Part shown: positions 11,770 to 22,800 of the stretch, one piece after another
How the letters are laid out: every line of letters starts with the position of its first letter
Position numbering within the stretch: the first letter of the stretch is position 1
Origin: Manduca sexta
Lineage: Eukaryota; Arthropoda; Insecta; Lepidoptera; Sphingidae
NCBI RefSeq assembly: GCF_014839805.1
Contig: NC_051121.1
Location: 7,299,116-7,363,115, forward strand
Reading direction: 5' to 3'
Length of the DNA stretch: 64,000 bases
Made by a program: the position numbers and the translations under genes
The notes under the pieces: generated by a model
Databases searched by the model: none
The model's input: only the letters and a program-made list of their open reading frames with translations
What the model was told of the DNA's origin: nothing

Positions 11770-12838
11770 GCGTGTATATGTAACGCACATACAAATTACA
11801 GATACGCTCAATGTACAGCCGCGTACACTTACCTACATCTGTCTTATCCGTGCCTACACGGTTCATATTTTGTTGTGCTTTCAAATTGCGATTGAAACCG
11901 AGATGTGGTTTTACGTTCTATTGTAAAAGTTAGAGACGTATGTAGGATAAACTCTATCTTCAGAGTTCATCTATTTTTACGCGATTCTTGTCACTAATGT
12001 AAATTTTACATAGGAATACTTCTCTATTAAACTTTTAAATGTTTAAGTATCGTAATTTATGTTAAATAAGATGATAGAGTTTTTGATGATTCAAAGTCGA
12101 CCGAATGCAATATGTGCATAAGGGCGTATTTCTTACACGTGGAGTGTAGGGGTTAAAAGTTAACCGTCAGTCACAAATTACAATTTTCATCATCGCAACG
12201 TCCAAAATATTATTTTCTATAATGAAATGTTTAGAATGTTGACCAACACATTCACGTATAATTAAGTATACAATTTTTTATTATCATGAAATATATTTTT
12301 TTATTTCAAAAGGGTTTTTAAAGATATATAACGTAATCCAAACGTCACAATCTCGAAATGGCTCACGCTTAAGTAGGCATATTCCCAGTTTATCTTTTGG
12401 TAAACCGTTGTTCATACCAAAGACCTCCTTGATAATAAAATACTGACAATCTTCATGCAACCGTATCAAACTCCAGAGCATAAAAAGTAACTAGGAGAGG
12501 ATAAACGTTAACAAATCCCTTTGCCCCAATGTAATAAAAATTTATTATTTATTTTGAATCAAATATGGATTGTTACCAAATAATACGCACAATTCACTTC
12601 AACTATGTTTTATTTCTAACGTCTCCATACCTGAATGTGTGAACAGCAAATACGTCGTAAACTCCAGCTGCTAGATCCTTAGAATTGATATCGTGGTGGT
12701 CATATAAATATGACAAATCCCTTCTGCAACTTTTTTGAAATAGTATGTCACGCCAACTCTACCTTGAAGTGGGGTCAGAGCCATAGAGATCCTAAATAAC
12801 CAGCCATAAGATGAATGTGGAATCAAGATTTTTTTTTA
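11770..12838. other. Intergenic, no assigned feature
   Basis: AT-rich DNA between the kibra island and the first repeat of the kibra-FAM114A interval. No ORF, RNA gene or repeat was recognised. Confidence 0.45.
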
Positions 12839-12839
12839 C

Positions 12840-12960
12840 ATAGTTTTATGTCTTTTTTTTATTACTGTGAATGACGAGACGAGCTTGCCGTTCGCTTGAT
12901 AGTAATCGATACGACCGCCCATAAACAGTAGAAACACCATCCAACACCTTGTCCTATGTC
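12840..12960 (-). repeat. SINE-like family B, copy 2 (3' fragment)
   Basis: Carries only the conserved 3' end of family B in reverse orientation: a T-rich start, then GACGAGACGAGCTTGCCGTT and ACCGCCCATAAACAGTAGAA. The head of the element is missing. Confidence 0.8.
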
Positions 12961-13865
12961 CTTGTGAATACCGAATACAGTTTAATTTAGCTTATATTAT
13001 AATTAATTAATTAAAAATACGAAATGTTGCTTGAAAATTTGATACAATAATGACAATCTTTTAAATATTTGTAGCCTTTTTTCATGAAATTAACAGTAAC
13101 GTTTGGTACACTTTATGTGAAAACTAGGCGCTTGAGGCATAACTTTGACATTTTGAAAAAAAAAGAAGAACATCGAAAGAAGAGTAATAAAAAGAAAGAG
13201 GGAGACGAAAGAAGAGTACCTAAGTAACACGACACAAATTAACAATTTTTTATATTATTGTTTTTTACATGACTGTTTTCATTTATAAACACAAATTTCC
13301 GAAAGTAATGAACTGAATGTCACGTAAAGTTCAAAATAGATAGAGAATAATACTGAATAAACTTCTACATTGTCCATTTTAGGCTCAGGAACAACGGTTG
13401 CGGTTATTTTATTTATATCGAAACATTGTTCACATTTGAAAAAAGTAAATAAAGAGATACGAAGGCAGCCTGAAGTGGCAATTCATAATCTAATCAATCC
13501 ATTGACTTAAGGCGTACAATTTTTTTTCTGTATTACTCACCAACTCCGCGAACCAACAAAATTACGAACTTAACTTGTAAATATGTACCACAACTCCACT
13601 CTCATTAATGCCTATTCCCAAGATATTAGCATTCATAAGGGTGATGTTTCTTATAAGTGAAAGAATGTAGAACCAGATTTTTAGTTCAAAAATTACCCCT
13701 TCACAGCCAAACCTACGTGCTCTACACAAAGGCTCTACTATTGTATTATGGTTTTGTTTTTAGATACCTATTGAATACATACTCTTCACAACACGCAACA
13801 GTGAAAGGGCAATACGAAATTCGAACATAATGCCAATGAAGATATAACTTTGTATATTTATAACT

Positions 13866-14146
13866 TATATTATAAATGCGAAAGTTTGTAAAAATGTTTG
13901 GATGTTTGTTAGAAGTACACGCAGAAACAGCTGAACTGATTTGGATGAAATTTGGCATACGGCTAGGTCATGTCCTGGATTAACATATAGGCTTTTTATC
14001 CTGGTAATTTGCTCCCATGGGAAATTATTATCTGATTTTAAAATGGATGGCGCTGGCGTAGTACACTTGACACTATAAATTGCAACAGAATTTTAGGGAC
14101 TTTTATAACGGGAAAGGCTTTTCACGCGGACGAAGCCGCGAGTAAT
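13866..14146 (+). mobile_element. Non-autonomous Helitron-like element (degenerate)
   Basis: Starts with TTATATTATAAATGCGAAAG and ends with a GC hairpin region (GCGGACGAAGCCGCG). Both are terminal hallmarks of a common lepidopteran short-element family also seen in reverse at about 57426-57690. The final CTAG has decayed. It is non-coding. Confidence 0.6.
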
Positions 14147-14387
14147 ACCTACTCAAAAAATAATATGAATATATTTAAATTCTTATTTCTGTTTCTATCT
14201 AATTTCTTCCGACTCTATCCGACGGAAAATCCATATTACAGTAGATTCCGTTGATAACCACATTTCGGTTATAACGATGAAATGGCAAAGAAGTAAAAAG
14301 AGTATCGTTTATAACAACTATCAAATATAAAGTCCAGATTAGGCTGTCCCCCCAATTTCACTATAACCAGCTTTCACTGTATTTATC

Positions 14388-14742
14388 GTAGGTGCTTGCC
14401 ACTGAGGTCTCGGGTTCGATAGCCGAGTCGTTTAAAATATAATTGGATTTTTTCTGGTCAGTATGACTTCGAAGGCTGGTATTGCGCCCTATCAGTACCG
14501 ATAGGCTCGTCTCCTATCTGACCTAATATAGGTGGCAAAATGTGGGTGTGATGACTAATAACACTTCTGCTAGCCCAGAAAACGGCAAAAGACGTAAGGG
14601 TTAGTTAGGGATGCAACCAGAGTCTGAAAATTATGCCCGATGTGGCTTGCCTCCTATCACATCATGGGACGGAACACACAGTTAGATGCTTTGGTTGCAT
14701 CTCTGCCTACCCCTATAGAGATAAAGGCGTGATCTATTTTTT
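14388..14742 (+). repeat. tRNA-related SINE family C, copy 1 (composite or expanded)
   Basis: Contains the family words GGTCTCGGGTTCGATAGCC (B-box region), ATAGGCTCG, ATCATGGGACGGAACACA and the 3' end CTACCCCTATAGAGATAAAGG. An internal stretch (about 14540-14630) is not seen in other copies, so it is either an insertion or two copies joined. Confidence 0.65.
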
Positions 14743-14875
14743 ATTTGTTATACTGAAATATCCCACATTATGCGTGGCACGTCAGCATGTTAGCAAAAAC
14801 CATAATTTAATATTCGAAAATAATCAAATTATTATTTAGGCTTTTGTTAATGGTCAAGGCACTAAATTGTCTTGC

Positions 14876-15000
14876 CACGCCTGGCCACAGTGACATAGCT
14901 ATAGCACGTAGGTGTGCGGCACGACTGCCGCGCCGAAGTCGGGGTTTCGATTCCGTGACTCAATATAAAGTGATATCTAGTACTACTTGTGTGAGTAGAC
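14876..15000 (+). repeat. tRNA-related SINE family C, head fragment
   Basis: A tRNA-like head: an A-box-like GTGACATAGCTATAGCACG and a B-box-like GGGGTTTCGATTCC, without the conserved 3' part. It is too diverged to be a functional tRNA gene; I could not fold a cloverleaf. Confidence 0.5.
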
Positions 15001-15095
15001 ACAAATCTAATACTGATATCAACCCGAAGCCTGGAAATAGAGTACTTTCCTATGTTTGATTTTAAACATTATTTTATATATATTATGTAAAAAAA

Positions 15096-15256
15096 ACTTT
15101 CGTGAAATCAGCATCAAAATTGGTTGAAAAATAGAGCTGTCTTTTCATATTAGAAATATTGTTTCGAGTAAAAGTGGGAGCATGGTAGGGTTATCGCGCT
15201 ATCTCTTTCGCACGCCTGCAACATTATAGCCGATGACACTCGACGACGTCACCATG
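15096..15256 (+). repeat. Dispersed repeat family G, copy 1
   Basis: About 160 bp, starting near TCAGCATCAAAATTGGTTGA and ending near GACGACGTCACC, matches the reverse complement of 46236-46412 along its length (shared GGGTTATC, TATCTCTTTC, GACGTCACC blocks). The family is unnamed here and has no coding content. Confidence 0.7.
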
Positions 15257-16702
15257 TGCTATTTCTGTTGACAGCTATCGTTACCACCAAATTTCAAAGC
15301 TTTTTAACTTATTTTTTATTGCATTTTCATAATTCTGTTTCCACTAGATTTTTGATAACATACATTTTTATGAAATAAAAAAATATATATGCGTCAATTA
15401 TCCAATTACAATAAACGGTAATAGATTTACCTTTTGGTCCTAATATAAGTAGAGCCTGATGAAACATGCCTATGTTACACCTCTGCCTACCAAATCTATC
15501 AATTATTCCTCCAGAGCCGATGCTGTTGGAAATTTCCTGGTATTCCCAGTATCCCGTCAATCCTTGGCAAAAACTGCGGAGATTCACGAAAAAAAAAATA
15601 ATGTCAAAACAATTTTTTTTTAAATATGATCATAGTGCACGACTAGTTCTTGTTTCTAAACATTATTATTACGGATCCATAATGTTTTGTTTCTGTTAGT
15701 TATATTAATGTTGTTAGGTTTAATATTTGAGGTAACTACTTACTTATTATGGTCATTACACAGTTACATTGACTACGACTGTTCTAACTTCTCGATAAAT
15801 AACAATTTTTATTCCAAATAAATGTCCCATCGCCCAATTAAATATCACCAACCTTTTTATCACACAGACAGAATACAATAAAATAATATGAGCTCTAATG
15901 TATAATATGGTACACACTTTTGAAAAACAAATTTCTAAATTAATTAAAGTTCATTTCTATTTAACATTAAATGCAGCGGTTTCTTATTTCAATTTTACAA
16001 CACGGAAATGTTTTTTATTTCAAAATTTATACTAGCCACTATATTACTAATAATAGATAATAGAATAAAATATTCAGCCGCGAATATTAGTATCTACCTA
16101 TTTTCAACTAACCAGTTTATAAAGCCCCTAATAATAAGTACGCCTTGTAAACTAATATTATACTACAGCTCAAATAAGCCGTAAGAATATATCGCAATAT
16201 AATATTTTATATTATTTTTACAAACAATTTAATTTCTGCGTCATTTGGAATGAATTATTTTTGGTTCATCTGTGGATATGTTTATTAGTTGTTGGCAATG
16301 TCAACGTCTGTAAAACCAACGAAAAGATTGCCAAATTTTGCAATTAGATAGAAATACTGTATATTTTACTCAGATTTTGGCTACAAATATCTACATTCAT
16401 GTTTTTATAGAAAATTCTCAATAGTAAATTGCGATACAATAAAAAATTATTGTTTTACAAATTTACGGCATATTTTAATTTTGTACCCTCTAAGGTAGTT
16501 TTATGTTGTAATTTATAGATAAAACAGTACATTCTACAATTTATCAACTGGTAACTCAGCCATGTAGTCACAAAAAGTGACAACACGTACTTAGTTTTTG
16601 ATTTAGTAATAAAATATTTTAATAAATTAATTTAATATACATACGTAACATTTAAATATTCGTAATATTATATAGTGCGTAGTATATTTTTATTTATTTA
16701 CC
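15257..16702. other. FAM114A upstream region
   Basis: Strongly AT-rich sequence up to the FAM114A start codon. Unlike kibra and the CDK-inhibitor gene, FAM114A has no GC-rich island at its 5' end. No TATA or initiator element can be assigned among the many AT runs. Confidence 0.45.
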
Positions 16703-16882
16703 ATGCCATCAAGCGATAGTGAAGACTTTGAGAGTGCGGACGAGGGACAAAGTTATGAAAAAAAGGATCGTAAAAAGAGATTATCCTCTTCAAATTACAG
16801 TGACAATGCGTTAGAGTCTGACCAAAATGTAGCAAAAAGTGCAGCACAATCCAGCAATGTTGGAAAACCAGCGGATAAACAA
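16703..16882 (+). CDS. FAM114A: FAM114A exon 1
   Basis: Codes residues 1-60. The N-terminus is acidic and Ser-rich (MPSSDSEDFESADEG) and ends at ADKQ, followed by donor GTAAGT at 16883. It is predicted disordered and has no signal peptide. Confidence 0.88.
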
Positions 16883-19800
16883 GTAAGTTATATTTCGCAA
16901 TAATATTTGTGTAATATGTAAGACTTCTAAGGAATAGAGAGGTGGAAACATATTTTTTATATTATAAGAGATAGCCAAGATAATTGTATAGACATCACCT
17001 GGCCCAAAATTTCTAAACATAGAAGGATACCATTAAAGATTGATCCTTAGGTCACCCAATGGAAGGACAAAAGCTGTTATAAATGTATAAGAAATAATCT
17101 TAAAATTCCCTATTATGTTTGCTTTTCACACAACATCACGCATTTTATCCCCGAAGGGGTATGCAGAGGCGCAACCATAGCACCCACTTTTCGCCAAGTG
17201 TGTTCTGTCCCATGATGTGATAGGGGGCGAGCCTATTGCCATATCAGGCACAAATCCCAGACTCCGGGCTGATACTGAGCAGAAAAACCCAAATTTTCAT
17301 GTAAATTATTAATATTTAGTCTTTATGTTTAACACATAACTGATGCAATTATAAATAACACTACATAAATAACAAGTTTTAATATCTTTTCCAAAGTAAA
17401 TATTACAAGAACAAGATTATATCAAACTTTGCTTCAGGTCTCTTTTTGGAAAGTCAACAAATCTTCATAAATTATGAATTTGAATAATGACATATGTTTT
17501 GCGAATCCTAGAGAAGGAAGTGGCAGAGCATAGGTCCCATGTATATAAAATAATTTCCAATTCTTTCAGCAAGATGCAGATGGATGGGATGATTTTGACA
17601 TAGATGACGATGATACAAATATTGCAACTGCTTCTGACAGAAATGACAATAAAAGTAAGAGTAGTGTAAGTACGAAACCTGCAGTAAAGGAGAGTAACAC
17701 TGGATGGGATGACTTCGATGATTGGGGCCAAGATGATGGGTATAGCAATGCTCCGGTGAGTTGAATACAAATATAATACAAATACTCTTTATTGTAACCA
17801 TTGTTGAATAGAAACATACAAACAAGATTAATATATTTAACTTTTTTTGTTGAATTTAGTTTTATATTTACATATTTGTTAAAATAGCTTCTCATTAATT
17901 AACATTTCTACCAAGTTTTTAAAGAACAGATATAAAATGTTTATCTTCTCAAAACTAACAATTTACTCTTACGATGGGATATGCAAATAAGGATTCATAA
18001 ATTTAAGAAATTATAAATGAACATATTCCAACTAAAAGCTGTTTATGAAATGTCTATAAATTATTTTTACTTTTATGTTGCATAATATGTACACATAAAT
18101 TGATATAAATTTTGTATCCTCAAAAAATAAAGTTATATTCATCACTTACGCAAACATAGTTTCACTTATGATAAGTCAAGGTACATGTGAATATTTAATT
18201 ATCTATACTATTATATAAAGCTGAAGAGTTTGTTTGTTTGAACGCGCTAATCTCAGGAACTACCGGTCCAAACTGAAAAATTCTTTTTGCGTTGGATAGC
18301 CCTTTGTTCGTGGAGTGCTATAGGCTATATATCATCACGCTATACCCAATAGGAGCGGAGCAGTAATGGCTAATCTCAGGAACTACCGGGGCCAAACTGA
18401 AAAATTCTTTTTGCGTTGGATAGCCCTTTGTTCGTGGAGTGCTATAGGCTATATATCATCACGCTATACCCAATAGGAGCGGAGCAGTAATGGCTAATCT
18501 CAGGAACTACCGGTCCAAACGGAAAAATTCTTTTTGCGTTGGATAGCCCTTTGTTCGTAGAGTGCTATATGATATATATCATCACGCTATACCTAATAGG
18601 AGCGGAGCAGTAATGGCTAATCTCAGGAACTACCGATTCGAACTGAAAAATTCTTTTTGTGTTGAATAGCCCTTTGTTTGTAGAGTGCTCTAAGTTATAT
18701 ATCATCACGCTATGACTAATAGGAGCGGAGCAGTAATGAAACATGTTGCAAAAACGGGGACAATTTATTAGTTTTGAGAGCTTCCGTTACGTGCGCTGCG
18801 TAAACGGTTAGAGTTATGCAACAATGATGTATGACGGGTCTATACTATTATATAAAGCTGAAGAGTTTGTTTGTTTGTTTGTTTGAACGCGCTAATCTCA
18901 GGAACTACGGGTCTAAACTGAAAAATTCTTTTTGCTTTGGATAGCCCTTTGTTCGTGGAGTGCTATAGGCTATATATCATCACGCTATACCCAATAGGAG
19001 CGGAGCAGTAATGGCTAATCTCAGGAACTACCGGTTCAAACTGAAAAATTCTTTTTGCGTTGGATAGCCCTTTGTTCGTGGAGTGTTATAGGCTATATAT
19101 CATCACGCTATACCCAATAGGAGCGGAGCAGTAATGGCTAATCTCAGGAACTACCGGTCCAAACTGAAAAATTATTTTTGCGTTGGATAGCCCTTTGTTC
19201 GTGGAGTGCTATAGGTTATATATCATCACGCTATACCCAATAGGCGCGGAGCAGTAATAGCTAATCTCAGGAACTACCGGTCCAAACTGAAAAATTCTTT
19301 TTGCGTTGGATAGGCCTTTGTTCGCAGAGTGCTATATGATATATATCATCACGCTATACCTAATAGGAGCGGAGCAGTAATGGCTAATCTCAGGAACTAT
19401 CGATTCGAACTGAAAAATTCTTTTTGTGTTGAATAGCCCTTTGTTTGTAGAGTGCTCTAAGTTATATATCATCACGCTATGACTAATAGGAGCGGAGCAG
19501 TAGTGAAACATGTTGCAAAAACGGGGACAATTTATTAGTTTTGAGAGCTTCCGTTGCGTGCGCTGCGTAAACGGTTAGAGTTATGCAACAATGATGTATG
19601 ACGGGATTGTTCCTCTTAAAAAGTTCTATAAAATATATTATAAAACAAAGTCCTCCACTGCATCTGTCTGCCTGAACGTGTTAAACTCAAAAACTACCCA
19701 ACGTATTAAGTTGAAATTTGGTATGGAGACAGTTTGAGACCCTGGGAAGAACATAGGCTCCCGGGAAACTACTACTTTTATAACGGAAAACTTTAGCCTG

Positions 19801-22800
19801 AAAAACTTTATAACGCGGGCGGAGCCGCGGGCAAAAGCTAGTTACTTAAATAAAGTTGCTTATATAACTTCCGAGTAGACATGATTGAGTCAGCTTTTGT
19901 TATATAAATTTTACAGTGGTTATCTTTCCTATGGAATATAAAAAATACCATATAAAACTCAAAAGTAATATAGCTTCTTACTAAAAAAAAATCAAAATCA
20001 ATTAGGGCCTATAATTATTAGCACATCCAAACAAACTCTTCAGCTTTATATTTTAGTATAGATTTCTTCATTATGTGAATGTAAGTTACTTACAGACATA
20101 TTAACGCATATAATTATTGTTTTCGAAACATACATATTATAACATGGTTTAATGAAACAAATATATTATTACAGAGAGAACCTGCAAAACCAAAGCTAGC
20201 CGAGCTGGATGCGGAACTAAATGCAATTAAAGATAAAATGGCGCCTACACCTGCGCCTGCGCCTGCTCCCACTGGTGGTGGGTGGGGATGGAGCATGCAT
20301 TCACTGCTCAACACTGCTACAGCTGGCATTACAACACTAACTAGTCAAGTGTCTCAGGTAAAACATAATGTATAAGATATACTGAAAATCTTTTACAGTA
20401 ATTTTTAATAAAGAATATAAAGATTTACAATTTGAGTTTGCTTTTAGCACTGGTAATTTGTTGAGGTGATAAAAATAATCCATCACACTAGTAACATACA
20501 AGGACCTTGAACCAAGCTTAGTAATTATAATTCTCTTAGGTCTAAGTAACTATGATATTTACACCAAAGCGCATCAATTGGTATAAAATTAACAAGGAAA
20601 TTAACAAATTAATTTGTTTTATACTACATTCAAAATTACATTTATTTTTAAAACTATGTTTTTGGGCCTAATTATTTTACAATAATAATTACCAGAATTT
20701 TTATTTAATAAGTTACCTCTGTATAACATTTCCAGGGTATAACAACAGTCCTAGAGACAGGAATTGGGGCACCCGAGCCCGAAGAACTAGCTAGGAAAGC
20801 GAGTCAGATTAAAGAAAGCAAACCAAGTAGTTCCTCTAACTCTCCTAGCGTTGAACAATTACCAGAGAGTGCTAGTGCTCAGTCCAAAGATGGTGACGGT
20901 GCTTACTTGCCATTCGGTAATTTGATTTCAGGTGTTACCAAATTCGTTGAGACTACGGGTAAGTTGATTCTTTACGTTATTTACTGAACATTTTTATAAT
21001 TATGTAGTATACACATGCACTCGCCTTTTATCTCTGAAGGTCTTGGCAGAGGCAAAACTAGGGTAAACACTTATCGTCGCGTATATTCCGTCCCATAATA
21101 TCATAAGGCATATGGCCAATTGCCATATTGGCCACAAATTCCAGACTACAGGCTAATACTGAGTGAAAGAATGGGTATCACTTTTCCCGAGTCAATGAAC
21201 CCAAGACAGTCATTATGTTATATATTGATAAATAACTATTAAATGTTGAGCTACTTAAATCATGATGTATAGACTTTACAATCATCTAATTTATCTGTGA
21301 TCCTCAAGCAATATTTACTGTACAAACATCCATGGCAAGTTGCCTTCTGCAAACTTTGAAGCTTGCAAGACTTGCTGTAAGCCGCAGCTGTATAGAATTA
21401 TTGAAATATTACCGCTGCTGGAAACGCACATAGAAGTTCTTGCCCAATATATTATTAATACTACGAGACCTTGTTGATCTTAACTTAAGAACTAAAAATT
21501 ACCATTACAGGTCCCAAAGTGATATCAGGTGGTCTAGACACATTAGAAACAATAGGTAAAAAGACAATGGAGATCTTACAAGATGGAGATCCAGGTTTGG
21601 TTAAAAAGAGAGCCATGCTCGGTCTAAGTTCTGAAGATAAACCGGTCTTATCCCAAGTCCTGAGAGAAGCAAGAGAGAAGGCAGAACAGGAGGAAGATAA
21701 GACAGAAGGAGTGGTAGAAGAGAAGAGAGTTGTTGAAGTTGTTAATTATGAAAATCTGTTTAATGATTTTGACGGTTAGTATAGGGTAGAAATTGAGTTA
21801 TATATTTTTTTTTATTGCTGCTTGAATGACGAGATGAGCTTGCCGTTCGCCTGATGGTAAGCTATATGACCGTCCATAAACAGTAGAAACAACATCCAAC
21901 ACCTTGAATTACCAAAATGTGGTTTAGTATTCCACTGTGCTCGCCATCCTGAAACATGAGATGTTGTGAACACAACAGTGACTACACACTGCTGACTGAC
22001 TGACTCTCACTTATAAGAAATCTACCACCAGTAAATATATACCACCACCATATCTTCATATTTAATTTGATGCATATATAAGAATTAATTTTGACCTAAA
22101 AAATGCTATTAAAATGCAACTCATAAATTATTTTATATAATTTAAAACGCTTTGTTGGTCAGAAAATTATGTGGAATTAAAATACGACTTCGTATGTATA
22201 GCACAACGATATTCCATAATAAACCCAATTATGTCTATCTTAAATGTATGTATTTTGTCATTACAGGTCCCGTGTATTTAGAAGCGCTGAAGCTGTTATC
22301 TTCTCAAACAAGCATGCGTATCGAAGAACAGAAACGAACCTTGGACGCCGCCAACCGACAAGCCATGGAGGAAACGTTAGAAATGGTTGTAGGTAGGTAT
22401 TCTCAATAGAAAGTTGAGCCTACAAATTTATACTATACTAACTTTTGCTCGCTGCTTCGTCCGCGTGAAAACGTATGTGTCTCGTAGTGGGTATTGCGTA
22501 CGTGGAACCACACCGCTCTGGGGTTCCAGTCTCGAATCCTGGGTTGAGCGAAGTAATATTATTTTTTTCTGCTCAATATCAGCCCAAAATATAGAATTTG
22601 TTTGCAATTGGCGATCGGCAAATCCCGTATCAGACGGAAAACCCATGTCGAAAACTCGGTGCTCTGGTTACACCTCTGTCTACCCTTCCGGAGATAAAGG
22701 CGTGACATATGTTTTGATTATAAATAACCTCAGAATTACTAACAGTTAGACGGCCGCTTAATAGCGGCGATAGCCCAGTTGGGTGTGGAACGGACTGCCA

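Noticed and set aside
11047..11895. 282-codon plus-strand open frame, the longest in the window
   Set aside because: It lies over the kibra exon on the other strand, and its length is due to GC-rich sequence without stops. The peptide has no domain and no repeat-free conserved pattern.
17465..17895. Three minus-strand open frames of about 100 codons
   Set aside because: They are antisense to FAM114A exon 2 and its flanks. The plus-strand exon has splice sites and family motifs.
18202..19841. Two independent Helitrons side by side
   Set aside because: The empty-site paralog joins 18201 to 19842 directly and the first half lacks a 3' end, so a single composite insertion explains the data better.
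22414..22749. 111-codon open frame in FAM114A intron 6
   Set aside because: It is made of a Helitron end and a family C SINE.
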